Part shown: positions 1 to 6,448 of the stretch, one piece after another
Position numbering within the stretch: the first letter of the stretch is position 1
Layout of the letters: each line of letters opens with the position of its first letter
Assembly: GCA_015233755.1 (NCBI GenBank)
Contig: JADFXA010000016.1
Span: 9,999-17,840, forward strand
DNA length: 7,842 nucleotides
Origin: Desulfamplus sp.
GTDB taxonomy: Bacteria > Desulfobacterota > Desulfobacteria > Desulfobacterales > Desulfobacteraceae
Reading direction: 5' to 3'
Translations under genes and position numbers: made by a program
Notes under the pieces: generated by a model
Database searches by the model: none
The model's input: only the letters and a program-made list of their open reading frames with translations
Told to the model about the DNA's origin: nothing

Positions 1-73
1 TTTCAGTTAAAAATATATCTCCTTTGCATTTTGGACACACTAAAATATCAAGAAGTTGTTGGGAAATTGCCAT
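1..73 (-). CDS. Trm112/YcaR-family zinc-ribbon-like small protein, N-terminal part
   Basis: Only the first 24 codons are inside the window; the gene runs off the left edge. The reverse strand reads MAISQQLLDILVCPKCKGDI and continues FLTE. The LLDILVCPxCKG opening is typical of the Trm112/YcaR (UPF0434) family of roughly 60-residue proteins. Cys13 and Cys16 would be the first pair of a zinc-ribbon-like site. Family members in eukaryotes and archaea activate methyltransferases; the role of the bacterial ones is poorly defined. The start is supported by GGAG seven bases upstream (81-84). The gene lies 67 bases downstream of msbA on the same strand and is probably cotranscribed with it. In E. coli the homologue ycaR lies between lpxK and kdsB, just after msbA, so the position fits an LPS-gene neighbourhood. 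Confidence 0.85.
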   Translation of the reverse strand, partial: MAISQQLLDILVCPKCKGDIFLTE

Positions 74-140
74 GATTATTCTCCATATTTATTTATCTGT
101 TTTTTTACCTCTTATTTCTTAATTATCTTTACCTTAAGGT

Positions 141-2048
141 TTATTTATTCATAACCTGCATCTTAAAATACTCTCCACCAATTGCCATAAGCTCTGCATG
201 AGTGCCCGACTCAACTATTTCGCCTTTATTAATAAAGATAATTTTGTTTGCATGAGCAATTGTAGATAATCTATGAGCTATTACAAAAGTTGTTCTACCT
301 TTCATAAGATTTACAAGAGCTTTCTGGACAATTTTTTCAGACTCAACATCAAGAGCTGAAGTCGCCTCATCAAGAATCAAAATAGGAGCATTTTTTATCA
401 ATGCACGTGCAATACATATTCTTTGCTTCTCACCACCTGAAAGGCGGCTCCCAAGCTCTCCTATTACAGTATCATATCCTTTTGGAAATCCTATTATAAA
501 ATCGTGGGCATAAGCCGCCCGTGCCGCCTCTTCTATCTCATGGTCAGAGGCAGCAAGTCGTCCATAACGAATATTGTCTTTAATACTTTCATTAAATAAA
601 ATAGGCTCTTGAGTAACTATAGATATTATTCCCCTTAAAAATGGGAGAGGAATATCTCTAATATCTTCCTTAATTTTTTTATTACCAATTTCTATGCTCC
701 CATCTGTAACATCATAAAATCTTGGAATTAAGTTTACAAGAGAAGTTTTACCACCCCCGCTCATCCCTACAAGCGCAACAACCTCACCTGCTTTTACGTT
801 AAGATTAATATTACGTAATATCCAAAGATGTTCTTTATCATTTTTATTGTTGATATCACTTTTGTCTTCAATATATCCAAAACCATCATTATATTTGAAA
901 AAGACCTTGTTGAATGAGATTTCTAAATCGTTTTCATTAAGATTCTTTAAACTTGATGAAGAGCTAAAATCTTCTATTTCTTTAATAACATGTGAGTTAA
1001 ATATTGTTGTAGATTGTTGTTTATCTATCCTCTCAATTTCAGGTTTTTGTTCAATAACATCATAAATCCTTGTAATCGCAGCAAGCCCTTCTTGGACTGT
1101 ATTGTTAAGGTTTGTAAGTTTCTTCACTGGATCATAAAGCATCATTACTGCTGTTAGAAAAGAAAAAAAAGTGCCGGTAGTTGAAACTCCGCTAATAACC
1201 CTTGAACCCCCAAACCAGATTATAAATGCAATGCCAACTCCTCCTAAAAACTCCATGATTGGCGAAGAGAGAGATTTTGCAACAACCGATTTCATCTCGA
1301 GTCTGAAAAGAGTATCTGTTTTTTCTTTAAATCTCTCCTTTTCATAAGACTCCATTGTAAATATTTTAACAACTTTGATGCCTGAGAAAGTCTCATGCAA
1401 AAAGACATTTATTTCAGCCATTGCTTCTTGACACCCTGTACTGAAACGGCGAACTCTTCTGCCAAAAGCTACAATTGGATAAAAAGCTATTGGAAGAACT
1501 AAAAATGCCCATACAGCAAGTTTCCAATCCATATAGAAAATAACGCATATTAAACCAATTACAGTAAAAAAATCACGCAATAAACTTGTAACCGCACTTG
1601 ATACCATGCCTTTGACAATATTGACATCATTGGTAATTCTTGACATCAAAGTGCCTGTCTTTTCCTTATTAAAAAATGCAAGAGGAAGGTTAACAATATT
1701 TTCATAAAGTCTATTTCTAAATGATTTTATAACCTGTTCCCCAACATAACTCATTAGATAGTTTTGTCCGTAAGTTGCAACTCCTTTTAGTAAAAAAACT
1801 GTAATTGCTGCAACTGGGATAAAAAGAAGTCCATTGCTATCTTTATTGACAAAAATATCATCAAGCATTGGTTTTACAAGATATGCTGATGCAGCAGTTG
1901 AGCCAGCTACAACAACCATGCAAATCATTGCAAAAAATAGCTTTTCCCAGTGTTGCCAGATAACCTGAAACAAAGATTTGTAACGCTCTCTATTTTTATC
2001 ATCTAATATTGTAGAAATTTTTTCACCCATTTTTGATCTTATATTCAT
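141..2048 (-). CDS. msbA: MsbA-type ABC exporter (lipid A/LPS core flippase), fused membrane and ATPase domains
   Basis: Homodimeric type IV ABC exporter half-transporter. MsbA flips lipid A-core from the inner to the outer leaflet of the inner membrane. Of 635 residues, about 35-310 form the membrane domain, with hydrophobic segments near 35-57, 74-93, 152-170, 175-194, 262-282 and 291-306. The C-terminal ATPase has every catalytic motif: Walker A GMSGGGKTS (428-436), Q-loop Gln480, signature LSGGE (536-540), Walker B ending LILDE (557-561), D-loop SALD (564-567) and switch His592. The protein is about 50 residues longer than typical MsbA (about 580). The excess lies around 341-372, which includes five serines in a row, and 391-406, which is Asn/Asp/Lys-rich; both are at the membrane-ATPase junction. 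The start is uncertain: Met1 and Met7 both lack a clear Shine-Dalgarno. The assignment to lipid A rather than another lipid or drug rests on similarity plus the divergent waaA and adjacent ycaR-like gene. Confidence 0.88.
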   Translation of the reverse strand: MNIRSKMGEKISTILDDKNRERYKSLFQVIWQHWEKLFFAMICMVVVAGSTAASAYLVKPMLDDIFVNKDSNGLLFIPVAAITVFLLKGVATYGQNYLMSYVGEQVIKSFRNRLYENIVNLPLAFFNKEKTGTLMSRITNDVNIVKGMVSSAVTSLLRDFFTVIGLICVIFYMDWKLAVWAFLVLPIAFYPIVAFGRRVRRFSTGCQEAMAEINVFLHETFSGIKVVKIFTMESYEKERFKEKTDTLFRLEMKSVVAKSLSSPIMEFLGGVGIAFIIWFGGSRVISGVSTTGTFFSFLTAVMMLYDPVKKLTNLNNTVQEGLAAITRIYDVIEQKPEIERIDKQQSTTIFNSHVIKEIEDFSSSSSLKNLNENDLEISFNKVFFKYNDGFGYIEDKSDINNKNDKEHLWILRNINLNVKAGEVVALVGMSGGGKTSLVNLIPRFYDVTDGSIEIGNKKIKEDIRDIPLPFLRGIISIVTQEPILFNESIKDNIRYGRLAASDHEIEEAARAAYAHDFIIGFPKGYDTVIGELGSRLSGGEKQRICIARALIKNAPILILDEATSALDVESEKIVQKALVNLMKGRTTFVIAHRLSTIAHANKIIFINKGEIVESGTHAELMAIGGEYFKMQVMNK

Positions 2049-2059
2049 AATAATGATAT

Positions 2060-2087
2060 TTTATATAAATTTGATATTTTTTGAAAA
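2060..2087 (-). promoter_or_regulatory. Weak candidate promoter for msbA
   Basis: On the minus strand a TTTTCA box (2082-2087) is followed after 16 bases by TATAAA (2060-2065). Transcription would begin within a few bases of the first msbA ATG. This would favour either a nearly leaderless message or initiation at the second in-frame ATG, codon 7. The region is so AT-rich that chance matches are common, so this is tentative. Confidence 0.25.
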
Positions 2088-2161
2088 GTTGCTAAATCTA
2101 AAATGATCTTTCCAATGAGAACTTGAATTTGAAATAAAACTAATATCTAACTTTATAATTA

Positions 2162-2190
2162 TTGATGCTATATCTTGCTCTTGCTATAAG
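2162..2190 (+). promoter_or_regulatory. Sigma70-type promoter with extended -10 for waaA
   Basis: A -35-like TTGATG (2162-2167) is separated by 17 bases from TATAAG (2185-2190). The -10 box is preceded by TGC, giving the extended -10 form TGnTATAAG. Transcription would start near 2197, leaving about 33 bases of leader before the ATG at 2230. It is the best plus-strand promoter in the divergent msbA-waaA gap and probably drives waaA and the following methyltransferase gene. Confidence 0.55.
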
Positions 2191-2229
2191 TATTGTCAAT
2201 ATTCAAAAAATGTGAGACCATACTTTAAT

Positions 2230-3735
2230 ATGAAAAATAGCACAATAATATTTTTATTTTTGAATCTTTACCGTTTTCTTTGGTGGTTAGCACTTCCAAT
2301 ACTTAAGAAAAACGCAAGATTGCATGAAGGTTTAAAAGAGCGAACATCATCAGATCACCTTAAAAAAGCTGATATTTGGATACAGGGTGCATCTGCAGGT
2401 GAGTCTAATCTTACTGTTCAGCTTGTTGAAAAACTTCATAGCGAAATTATCATAAAAGAACCTATCATAAACAATAGATATTCTAACCAGCCACCAAAAA
2501 TTTTACTCACATCAACTACCGCACAAGGAATCTCAATTTTATCGCGGCTCAAGATGCAGAGTAACATATTGTTATCAAAACAGAAAAACTTTATCAATAT
2601 AACATGGTTTCCATTTGATATACCTGACTTAATGGAAAGAGTTATATGCAAAGTTAAGCCTGCTCTTATTGTCCTTATTGAAACTGAACTTTGGCCATCT
2701 CTTTTGTTTGCTGCAAAAAAATATGGAGTTAAAGTTATTGTAGTAAATGGCAGATTATCAAAAAAAAGCCATAGAAACTACATGCTAACAAGATGGTTAT
2801 GGAATAAATTGCAGCCTGACACTATTCTTGCAATTAGCGATAGAGACGCACAAAAATTTAGAGATATCTTTCCAGCATCATATATTGATGTAATGCCCAA
2901 TATGAAATTTGATAGCATACTCTATGATTCTGAAAAATTAAACTTAACATTACCATCAGATATAAAAATATTGCCAATTATAAATAAGGCATCTCAAACT
3001 ATAAAAAGATTCTCCTTTATAAATGTATCGCCAGCAAATACACCAATTTCTATTCTTGCCTCTGTTCGCAGAGAAGAGGAAGATGATGTAATTGTAATTA
3101 TTGATCAAATTATTAAAAAGTTTCCGAGACAGTTGATATGTCTATTCCCAAGACATCAGCACAGAATTGATTTTTGGAAGAAAACCCTTACAAAGAAAGA
3201 ACAAAAATGGATTCTTAGGTCAGACTTAGAGCAATTTAGGAATAAAAATATAGAATTAAATAAATTGTTCACCGCCACCAACAACAAGGACAATAATACT
3301 GCTAAAGAAGTGTTGAAAAATAATAGCCAAATAGAAGGAGTATCTTTAGGTACTGTAATTTTATGGGACATATTTGGAGAGTTGAAAGATGCCTATGCCA
3401 TTTCAACTTCAACTGTTGCATTTGTTGGTGGGAGTCTAAAGCCGCTTGGAGGACACAACTTTATTGAGCCTTTAATTGCAGGAGTTCCCACAGTAACAGG
3501 TCCATTTACCGATGATTTTGCATGGGTTGGAGAAGAACTATTTAATAATTGTAAGATATTTGGTGATAATATAATTAAAAGGGCAGAGAGCAGAGATGAA
3601 GTTATAAATTTTATGGTGAATTCCCTTACAAGCACTCCTAATAAAAGCGATATTATTAACAAAAGCATTAAATATATTGAAAAAAAACAAGGTGGTACTT
3701 CAATAGTTTGTAATACGATAAAACATTATATATAA
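2230..3735 (+). CDS. waaA: 3-deoxy-D-manno-octulosonic acid (Kdo) transferase
   Basis: WaaA/KdtA transfers Kdo from CMP-Kdo to lipid A precursor at the cytoplasmic face of the inner membrane. It is a GT-B glycosyltransferase. Residues are numbered from the upstream GTG at 2212. Visible family motifs are a hydrophobic N-terminal anchor (about 10-31), GASAGES (59-65) whose Glu64 matches the conserved acidic residue proposed as catalytic base, LLTSTTAQG (98-106), PFD (134-136), ETELWP (157-162), VVNGRLS (177-183), PNMKFD (229-234), FPRH (312-315) and the C-terminal FVGGSLKPLGGHNFIEP (404-420). I choose the ATG at 2230 (codon 7 of the GTG form) because it puts the anchor at the very N terminus; neither start has a good ribosome site. 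At about 500 residues it exceeds the usual 420-430. The excess is in stretches near 235-270 and 341-378, the latter Asn/Lys-rich. The next gene starts 20 bases downstream. Whether it adds one, two or more Kdo units cannot be read from sequence. Confidence 0.92.
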   Translation: MKNSTIIFLFLNLYRFLWWLALPILKKNARLHEGLKERTSSDHLKKADIWIQGASAGESNLTVQLVEKLHSEIIIKEPIINNRYSNQPPKILLTSTTAQGISILSRLKMQSNILLSKQKNFINITWFPFDIPDLMERVICKVKPALIVLIETELWPSLLFAAKKYGVKVIVVNGRLSKKSHRNYMLTRWLWNKLQPDTILAISDRDAQKFRDIFPASYIDVMPNMKFDSILYDSEKLNLTLPSDIKILPIINKASQTIKRFSFINVSPANTPISILASVRREEEDDVIVIIDQIIKKFPRQLICLFPRHQHRIDFWKKTLTKKEQKWILRSDLEQFRNKNIELNKLFTATNNKDNNTAKEVLKNNSQIEGVSLGTVILWDIFGELKDAYAISTSTVAFVGGSLKPLGGHNFIEPLIAGVPTVTGPFTDDFAWVGEELFNNCKIFGDNIIKRAESRDEVINFMVNSLTSTPNKSDIINKSIKYIEKKQGGTSIVCNTIKHYI

Positions 3736-3755
3736 AATTATGGATAGAGAAAAAT

Positions 3756-5033
3756 ATGCCAGAGAAAAACAATAAACAGGTGATACGTAAAAAGGCGGGC
3801 GAACATCAAAGATATGCGTCTGGTTTTAAATATCAGCAAGATTCTAAGTATTTTGCCCAGATTGCAGAAAATTTAAGCGAGGAATGTGCTAAAGAGCTAT
3901 CAATGTTAGGAGCAAAAGATATTGAGCCAACTTACACAGGAATATACTTTAGTGCGGATAAATCGGTTTTTTATAAAATTAACTATATGTCAAGACTCAT
4001 ATCAAGAGTGCTTGCCCCAATTGACACCTTTGCTTGTCCTGACAGTGACACTCTTTATAAAAATGGGAAAAAGATCAAATGGGAGCTTCTTATATCTAAA
4101 AAAACAACTTTCTCTATTGTTCATAATGTTTCAGACAGTGCTATTGACCACTCCCAATTTGCAGCTTTGCGCCTAAAAGATGCTATTGCAGATTATTTCA
4201 GGGATAGGACTGGAAAACGCCCAAACGTTGATACTATAAACCCAGACATAATAATAAACCTTCATATAAGGAACAATATAGCAGATATAAGCGTTGATGC
4301 TTCTGGAGGGGCTTTACACAAACGTGGCTATAGAGAAAAATCAATATCAGCACCTATGCAAGAGACCGTGGCTGCCGCAATTATTAGATTTTCTGAGTGG
4401 GATGGCTCTGTTCCTATTTACGATCCAATGTGCGGTTCAGGTACATTGCTTTGTGAGGCTTTAATGCACCATTGCAATATCCCAGCTGGAATATTTAGGG
4501 AAAAATTTGGATTTCAAATGCTGCCTGACTATAATCCTGAACTCTGGGAGCTTGTAAAAAAAGAGTGTGATTCCTCTATTATCCCACTTGTTGCACCAGT
4601 AGCGGCTCTTGGAGTTGATTCTGAAGAAGGATACTCATCACAACACAATCAGTTACAACATAATCTACATCTGATTTCTGGCAGTGATATCTCAAAAGAG
4701 TCTGTAGACGCCGCTAAAACCAATCTAATGGGTCTTCATTTTGGTAATAATGTTTCTGTAAAACTTATGGATTTTCAAGAAATTCCATCAATAGAGAATA
4801 GTGTTATTGTGGCAAATCCACCTTATGGGATAAGAATTGGCAAAGATCAAGATTTAAAGCTATTGCATAAGCAATTTGGTGATTTTCTCAAACAAAAATG
4901 CAAAGGGTCAAATGCTTTTATCTATTTTGGAGATCCTGAATACACAAAATATATGGGGCTTAAAGCCTCATGGAGAAGGCCTTTAAAAGCTGGCGGATTA
5001 GATGGAGTTCTTGTTAAATATGAGATGTATTGA
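3756..5033 (+). CDS. THUMP-domain class I methyltransferase, RlmL N-terminal type (23S rRNA guanine-N2)
   Basis: Predicted SAM-dependent RNA methyltransferase like the N-terminal half of E. coli RlmL, which makes m2G2445 in 23S rRNA, and the single-domain YpsC type. Residues 1-30 are basic and probably disordered. About 30-180 form the ferredoxin-like and THUMP RNA-binding part, followed by the conserved LHKRGYR (187-193). The Rossmann-fold domain shows DPMCGSGT (223-230) for SAM binding, an acidic Asp311 in GSDIS, and the catalytic NPPYG (354-358), the form used by amino-methylating enzymes. The protein has 425 residues against about 380 for YpsC-like relatives. The excess lies at the N terminus and around 277-305, a Gln/His/Asn-rich stretch. 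It lacks the RlmK half found in enterobacterial RlmL. It follows waaA by 20 bases and is likely cotranscribed. The exact target base is inferred from family membership, so no gene symbol is given. Confidence 0.85.
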   Translation: MPEKNNKQVIRKKAGEHQRYASGFKYQQDSKYFAQIAENLSEECAKELSMLGAKDIEPTYTGIYFSADKSVFYKINYMSRLISRVLAPIDTFACPDSDTLYKNGKKIKWELLISKKTTFSIVHNVSDSAIDHSQFAALRLKDAIADYFRDRTGKRPNVDTINPDIIINLHIRNNIADISVDASGGALHKRGYREKSISAPMQETVAAAIIRFSEWDGSVPIYDPMCGSGTLLCEALMHHCNIPAGIFREKFGFQMLPDYNPELWELVKKECDSSIIPLVAPVAALGVDSEEGYSSQHNQLQHNLHLISGSDISKESVDAAKTNLMGLHFGNNVSVKLMDFQEIPSIENSVIVANPPYGIRIGKDQDLKLLHKQFGDFLKQKCKGSNAFIYFGDPEYTKYMGLKASWRRPLKAGGLDGVLVKYEMY

Positions 5034-5039
5034 ATAACA

Positions 5040-5152
5040 CCACATTCCGTACCTTATTCACAACTATATGAAATTATTGATGTAATGCGTTGGCTGTTTT
5101 TATTCATATCTAATAAAATAAATATGTTATAATTACAGGTACGGAATGTTGG
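5040..5152. mobile_element. MITE-like element with 13-bp inverted ends in a convergent gap
   Basis: ACATTCCGTACCT at 5042-5054 is repeated as its exact reverse complement at 5137-5149. Allowing one bulged base the match extends to CCA at 5040-5042 and TGG at 5150-5152. A second, nested inverted repeat of 7 bp lies inside (5066-5072 and 5103-5109). The flanks carry ATAAC at 5034-5038, directly after the methyltransferase stop, and at 5153-5157, directly after the right end; this is a possible 5-base target duplication with one extra base on the left. No ORF fits inside. The 82-base loop and lack of T-tracts make an ordinary terminator unlikely. It could be a miniature inverted-repeat transposon, a REP-like element mobilised by a Y1 transposase, or a structured transcript end. 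Confidence 0.5.
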
Positions 5153-5173
5153 ATAACGAATAATTACTCTTTT

Positions 5174-5566
5174 CTAAGTCCAAAATTTATCAAGAATACG
5201 ATCAATAGAGGCTTTAAGAGTTTCTGGTTTAAATGGCTTGATTACATAACCTAAAGCACCAGCTTTCACAGCATCAACAACCATCTGCTCCTGACCGTGT
5301 GAGGTAACCATTATAATCATAGCATCTTTATATTCCCTGCAGATATGTCTTGTAGCCTCAATCCCGTTCATATCGGGCATTGTTATGTCCATAGTTACCA
5401 TATCAGGATTTATTTCTACATATTTATCAATAGCCTCTCTTCCTGTCCTTGCCACTCCAACCACATTGTGTCCAAGCTCTTCAAGTACCTTAGCCATCTT
5501 TTTTGTGGTGATACCAGAATCATCTACAACCATAAAGTTTAAAGATGTTGGTTTTTGCTCTTGCAT
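5174..5566 (-). CDS. cheY: CheY-like single-domain response regulator
   Basis: A stand-alone receiver domain of 130 residues with no output domain. The acidic pocket is Asp15-Asp16, the phosphoacceptor is Asp60 (in VTMDITMPDMNG), the switch residues are Thr88 and Tyr107, and Lys110 precedes Pro111-Phe112. This is a complete active site with the aromatic switch seen in chemotaxis CheY. It probably carries phosphate from a CheA-type kinase to a flagellar motor or another target in the cytoplasm. The start is set by GAGG (5572-5575) six bases upstream of the ATG. It lies 43 bases downstream of the CheX-like gene on the same strand, which suggests an operon in which the phosphatase candidate and its substrate are made together. 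No CheA or receptor is in the window, so a role in twitching or in another phosphorelay remains possible. Confidence 0.88.
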   Translation of the reverse strand: MQEQKPTSLNFMVVDDSGITTKKMAKVLEELGHNVVGVARTGREAIDKYVEINPDMVTMDITMPDMNGIEATRHICREYKDAMIIMVTSHGQEQMVVDAVKAGALGYVIKPFKPETLKASIDRILDKFWT

Positions 5567-5609
5567 CTCTACCTCATTATTTTTATACTTTTAAATGGTA
5601 TTAGAATAA

Positions 5610-6101
5610 TTATATTTCAAAAAGCTCATTAGGACCAATACAGAATATGCGAAGATTTCCATAAGAAGTTGTTAAATCATTGACAAAAAATTTAACAGCT
5701 CGGCTTTTTGCAATGCTTTCAGCACTTGCTATTACAATAGGCGGTGATAGCGAGATTGCAACACCGTTAATAAATTCTGCTATTGAGTTACCAACAATTA
5801 TATTTAACAAATCACCAGCAGTCTCTTCAATATATTCGGCTCTCTCTTCAACTCTGATATCCAGCTCTTTTGTATATATCTCAAAAATTTTATTAATAAA
5901 CTCTTTTTCATAACTGAAAATTATAAATATGTGAGGTGTAGAGCCAATTGTTATAACAGATGTAATATGATTAAGCTCAAGGCGATTATTTGATATAGGT
6001 CTTATATCTTGTCGATCTACGTGAATATCCATCTCATCGCTTAAAAAATTTATTGTTCTTAATGAGATAATATCCATAACTCGTTTTATGCTTATACTCA
6101 T
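5610..6101 (-). CDS. CheX-like chemotaxis phosphatase-family protein
   Basis: The 163-residue protein fits the CheC/CheX/FliY fold, members of which dephosphorylate CheY-P using an acidic residue and an Asn spaced ExxN on one helix. The motif region is GDLLNIIVGN (96-105), followed by ISLSPPIVI (116-124), matching the CheX pattern of G(D/E)xxNxIxGN then a short strand and Pro. Asp97 takes the place of the usual Glu; Asn100 is present. Only one such motif is seen, as in CheX rather than CheC. There is no signal peptide or membrane segment. Translation start is supported by AAAGGAGC (6112-6119). A promoter lies at 6200-6226, and cheY follows after 43 bases. Family assignment rests on this motif and the cheY neighbour; phosphatase activity with Asp in place of Glu is inference. 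Confidence 0.75.
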   Translation of the reverse strand: MSISIKRVMDIISLRTINFLSDEMDIHVDRQDIRPISNNRLELNHITSVITIGSTPHIFIIFSYEKEFINKIFEIYTKELDIRVEERAEYIEETAGDLLNIIVGNSIAEFINGVAISLSPPIVIASAESIAKSRAVKFFVNDLTTSYGNLRIFCIGPNELFEI

Positions 6102-6199
6102 AATAAAAGTTGCTCCTTTGAAAATAAGGTTATTCCTCGATAGTGCTTTAAAAAGAAGAAATATTACAACTGTGTGCCTAAAGTTATATGGCTATAAAT

Positions 6200-6226
6200 A
6201 TTATACTAAATTTATATATAAATCAA
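6200..6226 (-). promoter_or_regulatory. Promoter for the cheX-cheY operon
   Basis: On the minus strand TTGATT (6221-6226) and a perfect TATAAT (6200-6205) are 15 bases apart. This is slightly short of the 16-18 optimum. The predicted transcript has a leader of about 90 bases before the ATG at 6101. The inverted repeat at 6232-6267 lies a few bases upstream of the -35 box, where an activator or repressor site would be expected. Confidence 0.5.
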
Positions 6227-6231
6227 AGCTA

Positions 6232-6267
6232 ATATAAGAGCCTGTTTAAATATTAAGGCTCTTATAT
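6232..6267. repeat. 11-bp perfect inverted repeat, probable operator
   Basis: ATATAAGAGCC (6232-6242) and GGCTCTTATAT (6257-6267) are exact reverse complements around a 14-base centre. No T-tract follows on either strand and no gene ends nearby, so a terminator is unlikely. Its place just upstream of the cheX promoter and between two divergent genes suggests a binding site for a dimeric regulator. A small mobile-element scar is the alternative. Confidence 0.5.
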
Positions 6268-6289
6268 AAATGCCATTATATTGTTTAAG

Positions 6290-6317
6290 TTGAAAAAATA
6301 TGCAAATTAGGTATAGG
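6290..6317 (+). promoter_or_regulatory. Upstream candidate promoter for hup
   Basis: TTGAAA (6290-6295), 16 bases, then TATAGG (6312-6317). If used, it would give a leader of about 125 bases that includes the GC-rich island and palindrome. Moderate matches in AT-rich DNA, so only tentative. Confidence 0.3.
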
Positions 6318-6348
6318 ATACGCTGTAATAAAAAATCCTAATAAATAC

Positions 6349-6408
6349 TTGACACTCAGGCATCAAACACGTAACTTAACCCGCACGGGCTAAGGACGGA
6401 GCTATAAT
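6349..6408 (+). promoter_or_regulatory. hup proximal promoter region with palindrome
   Basis: A perfect -35 TTGACA (6349-6354) and a perfect -10 TATAAT (6403-6408) are 48 bases apart, too far to act together. TTGACA has a poor partner, TAACTT, 17 bases on (6372-6377). TATAAT has no recognisable -35 at the right distance. Between them an imperfect palindrome, TTAACCCGCACGGGCTAA (6376-6393), would overlap the -35 area of the TATAAT promoter. Two overlapping start sites, one helped or blocked by a protein on the palindrome, would explain the arrangement. Confidence 0.45.
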
Positions 6409-6448
6409 GTATTAAAAAAATAACCAATAAACACAAAAGGAGTTAGGA

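Larger units (their letters stand above)
6102..6448. other. Divergent control region between the cheX-like gene and hup, no gene
   Basis: I see no convincing coding region or RNA gene in these 347 bases. From left to right they hold the leader and promoter of the cheX-like gene (to 6226), an 11-bp inverted repeat (6232-6267), an AT-rich stretch with a TTGAAA/TATAGG promoter candidate (6290-6317) and a TAGGAT/ATCCTA mirror (6314-6319 and 6335-6340), a perfect TTGACA (6349-6354), a GC-rich island (6351-6402, 29 of 52 bases G or C) and a perfect TATAAT (6403-6408). Confidence 0.7.

Noticed and set aside
131..140. Perfect 10-bp palindrome ACCTTAAGGT just after the msbA stop.
   Set aside because: It is too short for a terminator, has no T-tract, and a same-strand gene follows; it may be chance in AT-rich DNA.
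847..1065. Plus-strand ORF of 72 codons inside msbA.
   Set aside because: It is antisense to the MsbA linker and ATPase start, has no family resemblance or ribosome site, and reads as a shadow.
3393..3668. Minus-strand ORF of 91 codons inside waaA.
   Set aside because: It is antisense to the strongly conserved C-terminal WaaA motifs, so the plus frame is the real gene.
6348..6364. Sigma54-like -24/-12 promoter near CTTGACAC.
   Set aside because: The essential GG of the -24 element is GA here and no TTGC follows at the right spacing.
6380..6402. Two ACGG sequences upstream of hup resembling guanidine-II (mini-ykkC) riboswitch loops.
   Set aside because: The bases flanking each ACGG do not form the required stems (two pairs at best for the first, none for the second), and HU is not a known target gene.
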